Origin: Phaeovibrio sulfidiphilus
GTDB lineage: Bacteria; Pseudomonadota; Alphaproteobacteria; Rhodospirillales; Rhodospirillaceae
Direction: 5' to 3'
Length of the DNA stretch: 64,000 nucleotides
Assembly (NCBI RefSeq): GCF_014861485.1
Contig: NZ_JACZHT010000001.1
Location: 434,001-498,000, forward strand
The position numbers and the translations under genes were made by a program. Positions 18,717-26,595 of the stretch are shown one piece after another (the stretch's first letter is position 1; every line of letters starts with the position of its first letter). The notes below the pieces were generated by a model. That model was not told the DNA's origin. It ran no database searches and saw only the letters and a list, made by a program, of their open reading frames with translations.

Positions 18717-19210
18717 CCACACCCCAGCCCAAAACCGCCATCTTTGCCGGAGGATGCTTCTGGGGCCTCGAGCACCTGTTCCGCTCGGTGGACGGGGTGC
18801 TTGATGCGGACTCGGGCTACTCGGGCGGGCACGTGCCCAACCCCTCGTACCGGCAGGTCTGCACCGGAACCACAGGCCACGCCGAGGCCGTGCGCGTCAC
18901 CTACGATCCCTCCCGGGTCAGCTACGCGGACCTGGCAAAGGCCTTCTTCGAGTTCCATGACCCCACCCAGCTGAACCGCCAGGGCCCGGACATCGGCACC
19001 CAGTACCGCTCGGTGCTGTTCTACGCCGACGAGGCCGAGCACGAGGCCGGGCGCGAGCTTGTCCGGCTCCTCACCGACTCGGGCTACCGGGTCGCCACCG
19101 CCCTGGAGCCCCGCGCCCCATTCTGGCGCGCCGAGGAGGAGCACCAGAACTACCTGGCGAAACATCCCCTGCGCGGCTGCCATATTCCCGTGAGGCGCTT
19201 CCGCCAATAG
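18713..19210 (+). CDS. msrA: peptide-methionine (S)-S-oxide reductase
   Basis: A 165-aa MsrA with the GCFWG active site (C15), [26 protein letters not shown] and the [17 protein letters not shown] substrate region. It reduces S-methionine sulfoxide, complementing MsrB. Translation is coupled to msrB through the overlapping stop and start. guaA follows 74 bases downstream. Confidence 0.95.
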   Translation: MTTPQPKTAIFAGGCFWGLEHLFRSVDGVLDADSGYSGGHVPNPSYRQVCTGTTGHAEAVRVTYDPSRVSYADLAKAFFEFHDPTQLNRQGPDIGTQYRSVLFYADEAEHEAGRELVRLLTDSGYRVATALEPRAPFWRAEEEHQNYLAKHPLRGCHIPVRRFRQ

Positions 19211-19284
19211 GGGTTCCGTCGCCCGGCCAATCGGAGTAAAGTGCCCGACCACCAGTCCCCCCGGAAGGAAAGACAGCCGGCCCC

Positions 19285-20865
19285 ATGAGTGTTACCCAGC
19301 ACGCGGACACGATCCGTGATCGTATTCTGATTGTCGACTTCGGCTCCCAGGTCACCCAGCTGATCGCACGGCGCGTGCGGGAAAGCGGGGTGTACTGCGA
19401 GATCCATCCGTTCAACAAGGTCACCCCGGAGAGCCTGACGGCCTTTGCCCCGGCGGGGGTCATCCTCTCGGGCGGCCCGGGCTCGGTCACCGCCACCGAC
19501 GCCCCCAGCCCGCCGGACGCCCTCTTCGAGATGGGCATCCCGGTCCTGGGCATCTGCTACGGACAGCAGATCATGATGGCCCGACTGGGCGGAACCGTCG
19601 TCAGCGCCGACAAGCGCGAGTTCGGACGCGCCTTCGTCACGGTCACCGCCCCCAGCGACCTGTTCGACGGCGTCTGGAAGCCCGGCGACCGCGAGCCCGT
19701 CTGGATGAGCCACGGCGACCGGGTCGAGACCCTGGCCCCCGGGTTCCAGGTCGTGGCCACCTCGGAGAACGCCCCCTTTGCGGTCGTGTCCGACGAGCGC
19801 CGCCGCTTCTACGGCGTCCAGTTCCACCCGGAGGTGGTCCACACCCCGGACGGCGCCCGCCTGCTGCGAGGCTTCACCCACGGCATCTGCGGCTGCTCCG
19901 GCTCCTGGACCATGGCCGCCTTCCGTGACGAGGCCATCGAGCGCATCCGTGCACAGGTCGGCAAGGGTCGCGTTATCTGCGGCCTGTCCGGCGGCGTGGA
20001 TTCCTCGGTGGTCGCGGCCCTCATCCACGAGGCCATCGGCGACCAGCTGACCTGCGTCCTGGTGGATCACGGCATGATGCGCCTGGGCGAGGTGGACGAG
20101 GTCGTCTCCGTCTTCCGGGACCGCTTCAACATCAAGCTGGTCCACCGCGATGCCTCGGACCTGTTCCTCTCCCGCCTGGAGGGTGAGACGGACCCGGAGA
20201 AAAAGCGCAAGATCATCGGCGCCACCTTCATCGATGTCTTCGAGGAAGAGGCCAAGAAGGTCGGCGGCGCCGATTTCCTGGCCCAGGGCACCCTGTATCC
20301 CGACGTGATCGAGAGCGTCTCGTTCGCGGGCGGAAACCAGGTCACCATCAAGAGCCACCACAACGTGGGCGGCCTGCCCGAGCGCATGAACATGGCCCTC
20401 GTGGAGCCCGTGCGCGACCTGTTCAAGGACGAGGTCCGGGCCCTTGGCCGCACCCTCGGCCTGCCCGAGACCATGGTGGGGCGCCACCCGTTCCCCGGAC
20501 CCGGCCTCGCCATCCGCATCCCCGGCCAGCCGCTCACCCGCGAGCTCCTGGACCTGCTGCGCAAGGCCGACGCCATCTACCTGGAGGAAATCCGGGCGGC
20601 GGGCCTCTACGACACCATCTGGCAGGCCTTCGTGGTCCTGCTGCCGGTGCGCACCGTCGGGGTCATGGGCGATGCCCGCTCCTACGAGTACGCCGTCGCC
20701 CTGCGCGCGGTGACCTCCACCGACGGCATGACCGCCGACTACTACCCGTTCGAGCACGAGTTCCTGGCGCGGGTCTCGAACCGCCTCATCAACGAGGTGC
20801 GGGGCGTGAACCGGGTGACCTACGACATCACCTCCAAGCCCCCCGGAACCATCGAGTGGGAGTAA
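19285..20865 (+). CDS. guaA: GMP synthase (glutamine-hydrolysing)
   Basis: The 526-aa product is full length. The N-terminal class I glutamine amidotransferase has ILSGGPGS and catalytic C91 in GICYGQQ with the FHPEV histidine; the ATP-pyrophosphatase domain has LSGGVDSSV and the C-terminal dimerisation domain ends [18 protein letters not shown]. It converts XMP to GMP. The 3' end is intact. guaA ends are known integration sites for genomic islands, which matters because the next gene is AT-rich. Confidence 0.97.
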   Translation: MSVTQHADTIRDRILIVDFGSQVTQLIARRVRESGVYCEIHPFNKVTPESLTAFAPAGVILSGGPGSVTATDAPSPPDALFEMGIPVLGICYGQQIMMARLGGTVVSADKREFGRAFVTVTAPSDLFDGVWKPGDREPVWMSHGDRVETLAPGFQVVATSENAPFAVVSDERRRFYGVQFHPEVVHTPDGARLLRGFTHGICGCSGSWTMAAFRDEAIERIRAQVGKGRVICGLSGGVDSSVVAALIHEAIGDQLTCVLVDHGMMRLGEVDEVVSVFRDRFNIKLVHRDASDLFLSRLEGETDPEKKRKIIGATFIDVFEEEAKKVGGADFLAQGTLYPDVIESVSFAGGNQVTIKSHHNVGGLPERMNMALVEPVRDLFKDEVRALGRTLGLPETMVGRHPFPGPGLAIRIPGQPLTRELLDLLRKADAIYLEEIRAAGLYDTIWQAFVVLLPVRTVGVMGDARSYEYAVALRAVTSTDGMTADYYPFEHEFLARVSNRLINEVRGVNRVTYDITSKPPGTIEWE

Positions 20866-21375
20866 GACGGCCCGTCAAGGCCCGGCCGCAGTCCGCCCGG
20901 ATACTGTCGTGACGCGGTGACCGAATAAGGCATGCGTCACGACAGAGCCAAGGTGGCAGAGACCCGGCCACCGGCATGGACAGCCGCTGACCCGGCGCCA
21001 CCCGGCCGGACACCGCAATATCCAACGACAAAAAGCCCGCACCACTGCGGGCTTTTTTCGTGTCAGGCCTGTACCAGAAGCGAAAAAGAACCGACCGAGA
21101 CGAACTCATGGTCGGCGCTCAAGCACCCCTTGCTCCGCCCGAAGAGTGCGGTTACCGTCCGACAAGTTGATACAGCCGAAAGACGAACCCTCCGATAATG
21201 GAGATAAATGCTTCAGGCTCACTTGCGACTTAGGATGACGCCCTTGACATTTCCCTAATCAAAGTACATTGATTATTTTTAATTTAATTATTGCGCTCGA
21301 AGACCTGATAATGATTAAAGTATATAAAAAACGTCATATCCGAAAAGATAAACTGTAAAAAATTAATATAATTTA
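20866..21375. other. gap between guaA and the DUF3644 gene
   Basis: Contains the guaA terminator (21031-21059). From about 21200 the sequence becomes strikingly AT-rich, with runs such as TTTTTAATTTAATTATT, unlike the surrounding chromosome. No gene or tRNA is visible. I looked for a repeat of the guaA 3' end beyond the next gene and did not find one. Confidence 0.55.
21031..21059 (+). terminator. intrinsic terminator after guaA
   Basis: AAAAGCCCGCA pairs with TGCGGGCTTTT around CCAC and runs into TTTTTTCG, 165 bases past the guaA stop. A strong classical terminator. Confidence 0.85.
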
Positions 21376-22509
21376 ATGTTACTACCGCCTATGCATGAAC
21401 ACAGAAGCGCATCAGGAATCTATAGCAAGAGACAAAAAGAGGTTAAATTGAAACTTAAAAGAGAAGCTAAAACGCTTAAAATAAAATCTATTGCTTCATT
21501 AAAGCGGGGACTGGAAGCTTTCAATAGCCACCATGACGATGGCCGCCCCGAAGCCGTATTAATCATGCTCCAGCATGCCAGTGAAATGCTGATCAAAGCA
21601 CTGCTCGTTCAAAAGGGGGTAGACGTCTTTGACAAGGAAAAAGGCATCTCAGTTGGCATTGAGAAAGCGTTGAACATCGCTCAATCTAAAGGGTGGGTAA
21701 GCAGTGAGAAAGCCGGAGCGATTCGAGTTATTGACGCGATGCGCGACCAAGCCCAACACTGGATGATCGTGGTCGCAGAAGACACCCTTTATATCAATGC
21801 GCGAGCATTGATCACTGTATTGGATGAAATCCTGACAGAACACTTTGAGGATACACTCGCCGACAACCTTCCGACACGGGTCCTCCCCCTTTCCACTCAA
21901 CCAATTACCGATTTTTCTATGTTGCTTAATCGTGAATACGAACAAATTCGAAATCTGCTCGCCCCGGGACGGAGAGCACGAGGCGAAGCCAGAGGCAGAA
22001 TCTCATCGCTTCTAGCAATGGAAGCGCATGTCAGCGATGAAGTAGCAATTTCCAAACGCGATTTGGACCGCATTGAGGAAGCTATCAAGCAAGGCGAACC
22101 CATAGAAAAAGTGTTTCCACGGCTGATGACCTTGTCAACGGATATCACAGGGGAAGGCCCAACGGTTCGTGTAAGAATTACCAAGGCGGCAAATGCCCCG
22201 GGAGTTCGCTACATATCTGGCGATGACCCAGAAGGAGCTGCGGCTATTCGTGAGGTGGATCTGCAAAAAAAATACCATCTCAGCCCTTCGGAATTGGCAA
22301 AAAAGCTGGATCTAAAAATTCCCAAGGCCAAAGCTCTCCGCGATTACCTGCGCATAGACGACAATCCGGCCAACCTCCATATATTCGTTTTTAAGTCACA
22401 GAAATATTGGCGATATTCGGATAATGCTCTGAGATTACTAAAGGAGGCTAACAGGCCTGAGATCGTCGAAAAAGCGTGGCAAGAGCGCGGGTCGAGCAGG
22501 CGCAAATAG
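21376..22509 (+). CDS. DUF3644 domain-containing protein, probably acquired
   Basis: A 377-aa soluble protein. Residues about 38-165 (SLKRGLEAFNSHHDDGR, LQHASEMLIKALLVQKG, DAMRDQAQHW) resemble DUF3644; the C-terminal half (about 200-370, ITGEGPTVRVRITK, AIREVDLQKKYHLSPSELAKKL, then a winged-helix-like end) follows the pattern I recall for longer members of the family. Function is unknown. Base composition is much more AT-rich than its neighbours and codons differ, indicating transfer. The ATG at 21376 lacks a ribosome site; TTG at 21448 with AGAGG five bases upstream is an equally good start. Confidence 0.75.
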   Translation: MLLPPMHEHRSASGIYSKRQKEVKLKLKREAKTLKIKSIASLKRGLEAFNSHHDDGRPEAVLIMLQHASEMLIKALLVQKGVDVFDKEKGISVGIEKALNIAQSKGWVSSEKAGAIRVIDAMRDQAQHWMIVVAEDTLYINARALITVLDEILTEHFEDTLADNLPTRVLPLSTQPITDFSMLLNREYEQIRNLLAPGRRARGEARGRISSLLAMEAHVSDEVAISKRDLDRIEEAIKQGEPIEKVFPRLMTLSTDITGEGPTVRVRITKAANAPGVRYISGDDPEGAAAIREVDLQKKYHLSPSELAKKLDLKIPKAKALRDYLRIDDNPANLHIFVFKSQKYWRYSDNALRLLKEANRPEIVEKAWQERGSSRRK

Positions 22510-22793
22510 GGATTGGGAATGGGCACACAGTGCCTCCGGCAGAACTGGAACAGCTCATCGTCGTCATGGCGGGGAACCGCCTCTCCCCTCCCTCGCCCCT
22601 TTCGGGCGGGGGAATTGACGTCCCCGACCGGAGCGCGCATAGTTCCAGCTCACGCCTCCGGCCTGCACGCCCCGGATCCGGAACGCCGTCGAGGCGGTCC
22701 GGCAGAGGGGGAAGCGAGCCTCCAGGGGCCCCACGCCATACGGACCCGGTTTCGCGCCGGTTCGCCTCCCGGTGCCCCACTCCTGAGGGTCTC
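22510..22793. other. short intergenic gap before the GH17-like gene
   Basis: GC content returns to the chromosomal norm right after the DUF3644 stop. A hairpin-forming stretch (CTCGCCCCTTTCGGGCGGGGG near 22589) could end that transcript but lacks a T-run. No gene is seen. Confidence 0.4.
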
Positions 22794-24401
22794 ATGCGCA
22801 CTGCCTTTCCCCGCTCGCCGGTCGCTCTCTTCGCCATCCTTTCGTGCATCGCCTTCTCACTTCTGTTCTGGATGATCCTGGGGCGCCCGCACCTGATCGT
22901 GGAGGCTCCGGACCGCCGGGTCCAGTGCGTGTCGTACACCCCGTCCAACGGGGACACCCTGCCTGCGGGCGAGCATTACCGCCTGCCCGAGGGGCTCATC
23001 GCCCGGGATCTGGAGCGCCTTCACACCCTGACAAACTGCGTGCGCACGTACTCCTCCCGGAGCGTCAACCGGGACGTCATTCCCGAGGCCCATGCGGCGG
23101 GGATGAAGGCCTGGCTGGGGATCTGGCTGGGGCACGACCCCGAGGAAAACGACCGCGAAATTGCCAGCGCCCTGGATCTTGCCCGCACCTACCCCGAGAC
23201 CATCGAGGTCATCGTGGTGGGCAACGAGGTGCTCCTGCGCCGGGACATGACCGCCGCGCGCCTGATTGAGGCCATCCGCACGGTGAAACAGAACACCAGC
23301 CTGCCCGTCACCTACGCCGATGTCCTGGACTTCTGGGTCCGCAACCCCGAGGTGGCCGAGGCCGTGGACCGGGTGACGGTTCACATCCTGCCCTACTGGG
23401 AGGACGAGCACCCGGTCGACGTGGAGGCCGCCCGGACCAAAGCCCGCGAGACCCTGGACCACGCCCGCTCCCTGTTCCCGGACAAGCCGGTCCAGATCGG
23501 CGAGATCGGGTGGCCCGCCGCCGGACGCGCCCGGGCTCAGGCGGTTCCCTCGGTGGTCAACCAGGCCACGTTCCTGCGGGAGTTTGCCGCCTGGGCCCAT
23601 ACCACGGATGTGCGCTACAACATCATCGAGGCCATAGACCAGCCCTGGAAGCGACGCCAGGAAGGCACCGTTGGCGGCTCCTGGGGCGTCCTGGACGCGG
23701 CGCGGGCCCCCAAGTTCCCGATGGCCGGCCCGGTCTATGAGTGGCCCCACTGGGAGCGCGGACTGGGCGCCAGCCTCTCGGGCCTGGCGGCGGGACTGTT
23801 CCTGCCCATGGCCTTCCTGGGCGGCCGGAGCATGCGCAACCGCTACTGGGTCCTGGTGACGCTTGCGGGAACCCTGTCCGGAACGGTTCTGTACCTGTTC
23901 GGGGTTCAGGCCCTGGAGTTCTCCTACGGGCTGGGCGGCAAGCTTCGCGCGGTCCTGCTGTGGAGCCTCGCCCTTGCGGGAAGCGTGCTGGCCCTCTATC
24001 AGCTGACCGGGGGCCGCCTATCACCGCGCCACCGGCGCCTGTGGCGTCTTGCGGTCCTGTGCATGGCCGGATACGCGGCGCTGGCCATGGGGATCGACGG
24101 CCGCTACCGGGATTTCCTCACCCTGGGCTTTCTGTTCCCCGCCCTGACCCTTCTTCTGCCGAGCCGGGAGGAGGACACCGGCTCGCAGCCGGACACCGGC
24201 CCCGACGCCGACCGGCAGGGCCCCACCGAGGCCTGGCTGGGCCTGGGGATTGTGATCTTCGGACTTCTGGGAATTGACTCGCCCTGGAACCTTCAGGCCC
24301 TGGCATGGGCGGGGGTGTGCCTGGCGCTCGGGTACGCGTGCCGGCCCGCCATGGCCCTCGAGTGGAGCCGGTTCCGCAGCGCCCTGTCCCGGAGCCGCTG
24401 A
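22794..24401 (+). CDS. membrane-anchored glycoside hydrolase family 17-like protein
   Basis: A 535-aa protein: an N-terminal membrane anchor (residues about 10-30), an extracytoplasmic GH17-type barrel (about 45-310) and six or so C-terminal membrane helices. The barrel has VVGNEVLLRRD, containing the likely acid/base Glu, and VQIGEIGWPAAGR, containing the likely nucleophile. GH17 proteins cut or transfer beta-1,3-glucans; membrane-linked bacterial forms are associated with cyclic or branched beta-glucan synthesis. The ATG at 22794 has GAGGG seven bases upstream. No glycosyltransferase adjoins it, so its exact role is open. Confidence 0.75.
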   Translation: MRTAFPRSPVALFAILSCIAFSLLFWMILGRPHLIVEAPDRRVQCVSYTPSNGDTLPAGEHYRLPEGLIARDLERLHTLTNCVRTYSSRSVNRDVIPEAHAAGMKAWLGIWLGHDPEENDREIASALDLARTYPETIEVIVVGNEVLLRRDMTAARLIEAIRTVKQNTSLPVTYADVLDFWVRNPEVAEAVDRVTVHILPYWEDEHPVDVEAARTKARETLDHARSLFPDKPVQIGEIGWPAAGRARAQAVPSVVNQATFLREFAAWAHTTDVRYNIIEAIDQPWKRRQEGTVGGSWGVLDAARAPKFPMAGPVYEWPHWERGLGASLSGLAAGLFLPMAFLGGRSMRNRYWVLVTLAGTLSGTVLYLFGVQALEFSYGLGGKLRAVLLWSLALAGSVLALYQLTGGRLSPRHRRLWRLAVLCMAGYAALAMGIDGRYRDFLTLGFLFPALTLLLPSREEDTGSQPDTGPDADRQGPTEAWLGLGIVIFGLLGIDSPWNLQALAWAGVCLALGYACRPAMALEWSRFRSALSRSR

Positions 24402-24485
24402 ACGGCTCCCGTGAACGGGGACGCGGCCAGCCGGGAGAGCGGGAACGGAGTGGCCGCGCGCACAGCGGTCGCGGACGAGGACGCA

Positions 24486-24559
24486 CCGGACAGGAAACCG
24501 GCCTGACGGGTGCGGTCAGGATCCGGGCAGGAAACCCGCGTGACGGGCGCGGTCAGGAC
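24486..24559. repeat. 37-bp tandem repeat, two copies
   Basis: 24486-24522 and 24523-24559 align at 32 of 37 positions; both begin CCGG.CAGGAAACC and end GCGGTCAGGA. A partial third unit follows. The second copy runs into the 3' end of the membrane protein gene on the other strand. Confidence 0.75.
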
Positions 24560-25011
24560 GTCCGGGCAGACGGGGCCACAGACGGGGACCGTGAGCGGCC
24601 CGCAGGATGGCGGGGCAGCCGGTCGCGCATTTCCGTCAGAACCACCAGCGCACACACCAGGGCCATGCACGACAGGGCCGGGCGGTACAGCGCCGCCCCG
24701 AAGCCCCCCAGCATCATGGTCAGCATGGCCATGGAGACCGCCATACCCCGGTTCCGCCAGGCCAGAAGGGCGGTCAGGACCGCCACCGCAAGGGCCGGGA
24801 TGCCGGCGCCTCCCCACCAGACGACAGACACGAATGCCGCCCGGGCGGCGCAGCCGGCGGCAAGAAGGGGATCGGCCGGAGGAATGAAGCACGCGGCGCC
24901 CACGGACTCGGGCTCCACGATGAAGGTGCGCACCAGAAATCCGGCAAGCCCGGCAAGCCCGGCCACACACAGGCCGGGAAGAGGCTGAAGGGATCGAGGG
25001 GACAAGGCCAT
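24553..25011 (-). CDS. small membrane protein of unknown function
   Basis: A 152-aa protein with about four hydrophobic segments: LPGLCVAGLAGLAGFLV, LLAAGCAARAAFVSVVWW, IPALAVAVLTALLAW and AVSMAMLTMMLGGFGAALY through LVCALVVL. The C-terminal 25 residues are basic and low-complexity, and overlap an intergenic tandem repeat. No family is recognised. It is convergent with the GH17-like gene. The start is weakly supported. Confidence 0.55.
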   Translation of the reverse strand: MALSPRSLQPLPGLCVAGLAGLAGFLVRTFIVEPESVGAACFIPPADPLLAAGCAARAAFVSVVWWGGAGIPALAVAVLTALLAWRNRGMAVSMAMLTMMLGGFGAALYRPALSCMALVCALVVLTEMRDRLPRHPAGRSRSPSVAPSARTS

Positions 25012-25435
25012 GGGCGTACCGGTCCTTCTGCGCAGCGCATCCCCCTTGGGGGCGTCACGGGGAGAACCCCCGGGCCGGGGATGCAAGACCAACTCAGGGG
25101 GCCCCGCCGGGAGGAGCTTTTGTGGCGGGGGCCCGGGTCGCCCCCTCCGGGATCCTGTGTCCGGATCAGGGGGCGGGATCTTCCGGCGGCTCGAATGCCG
25201 GGACCATGGGCCCGGCCAGACCGGGAGGGCCTTTTGGGGCGAGGCACCGGCTGGCCCGCCGAAAATCGTGTAGCGGCACCGTATGGCGAACGCCCGGGCA
25301 TCGTGTGGCGCCATCATGTGGCGGCATCGTGTGGCGAACGCCCGGGCCCGGCCAGGCTCGATCGTGAAGCCAGGGCCCGGGCCCGGCCAAAAGGACGCTC
25401 GGCCGGGACGTCTCGCCCGCGGGGTCAGGCCCCGG
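25012..25435. repeat. intergenic gap with TGTGGCG-type repeats
   Basis: No gene is convincing. The stretch 25281-25348 contains GT.TGGCGAACGCCCGGGC twice (25281-25299 and 25329-25347) separated by shorter units of the form CATC.TGTGGCG. GGGCCCGGGCCCGGCC-like runs follow. The rest is GC-rich and featureless. Confidence 0.6.
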
Positions 25436-25993
25436 TCAGAGAATGCCTTCCAGCAGACCGCGCTGCTTGCGCTCGATCACCGGGGTGCGTCCCTCGGTGG
25501 CCGGACGGCCCAGCGCCTGGTTCTCCCGAATACGCCGCGCCTCGGCTTCCGGATCCACAGCCGTGCCGGGCTCCTCGGCCTTGCGCCAGAACACCAGGCG
25601 ATCGGTGAAGGACCGGCTTTCCTCGGCCAGGATGGAGGACTCGCGGTTGACGATGAACCGGATATCCGGATCGGCCCGGTTGGTCCCGGCAAGACGCATG
25701 AACGAGGTTTCCCCGCTGGACGCCGTGTCCCGGTGATCCCCGCGGGAGCCGGTCACCAGCGACCGGGCGTGATCGCGGGAGGACACCTCCTGGGGGCGGG
25801 GCGCGCCGGGCTTGGGCGGGCGCATGGCGAAATCCGGCGGCAGCGCAAGGGGCGCGCGAGGGACCACCGAGTACTCGTCGGGGACATCACGCTCAAGACC
25901 CAGCGACTTTTTCGGGTTGGCGCAGGCGCTCATGGACCCCGCCAGGACCACGCCCAGTATCACGCATACAATTCGACTCGACAGTCCGGTCAT
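25436..25993 (-). CDS. DUF3035 lipoprotein, BamF-like
   Basis: A 185-aa lipoprotein. Residues 1-23 are a signal peptide ending MSAC, with C24 as lipidation site. The mature part is Pro-rich and then carries the DUF3035 signature VFWRKAEEPGTAVDPEAEARRIREN. In alphaproteobacteria this family includes BamF, an accessory subunit of the outer-membrane beta-barrel assembly complex. ATG at 25993 with AGGGG eight bases before it is chosen over an upstream TTG. It follows lspA, whose product processes such lipoproteins. Confidence 0.8.
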   Translation of the reverse strand: MTGLSSRIVCVILGVVLAGSMSACANPKKSLGLERDVPDEYSVVPRAPLALPPDFAMRPPKPGAPRPQEVSSRDHARSLVTGSRGDHRDTASSGETSFMRLAGTNRADPDIRFIVNRESSILAEESRSFTDRLVFWRKAEEPGTAVDPEAEARRIRENQALGRPATEGRTPVIERKQRGLLEGIL

Positions 25994-26078
25994 GACAGCC
26001 CCTGACAAACCGTTTCGGAAAGCACCTGCAAAGCTAAATCATCCTGGGCCCACATGGCAAGAAAACCTGACCGACGGT

Positions 26079-26591
26079 TCAGGTGTCCCGGGTTTTGCGG
26101 GCGAAGAACGCATCATACACCAGAAATGCCGCACCGACACAGATCGCCGAGTCGGCCACGTTGAAGGCCGGCCAGTGGTGGCCAAAGGCGTGGACATCGA
26201 GGAAGTCCACCACAGCACCATACACGAGACGGTCCACCACGTTGCCGAAGGCCCCGCCCACGATCAGGCCCAGGGCCAGCATCTGGGCCCGGGTCTCGAC
26301 CCGCCGGAGCCACCACAGAAGCGCCACGCACACAAGCAGGGCCAGCCCCGCCAGCGCGTAGACGGACCAGGGGCTGCCATTGCTGAACAGCCCGAAGCTG
26401 ACGCCGGTGTTGTAGACCAGCACCAGATTGAAGAACCCGGTGATCTCGATGGTCCGGGGCGGGTTCATCAGCTCGAACGCGATCCAGACCTTGGAGGCCT
26501 GGTCAGCCGCAATCACCAGAAGGGCGAGAAGCCCTCCCCAGAGAAGGGGACGCCGCGGCGCCCCCGTATCCGGATCCCGAACCGGGCTCAT
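26079..26591 (-). CDS. lspA: lipoprotein signal peptidase (signal peptidase II)
   Basis: A 170-aa inner-membrane aspartyl protease with four transmembrane helices (LLWGGLLALLVIAADQ, VYALAGLALLVCVALLWW, MLALGLIVGGAFGNVVD, AICVGAAFLVYDAFF). Catalytic aspartates are in GNVVDRL and FNVADSAI. It cleaves prolipoproteins after lipid attachment. It starts four bases after the ileS stop, the widespread ileS-lspA arrangement. Confidence 0.96.
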   Translation of the reverse strand: MSPVRDPDTGAPRRPLLWGGLLALLVIAADQASKVWIAFELMNPPRTIEITGFFNLVLVYNTGVSFGLFSNGSPWSVYALAGLALLVCVALLWWLRRVETRAQMLALGLIVGGAFGNVVDRLVYGAVVDFLDVHAFGHHWPAFNVADSAICVGAAFLVYDAFFARKTRDT

Positions 26592-26595
26592 GGCC

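Noticed and set aside
20840-22560. Island attachment repeats around the DUF3644 gene
   Set aside because: I searched by eye for a second copy of the guaA 3' end (ACCATCGAGTGGGAG) downstream of the gene and found none; no integrase is present.
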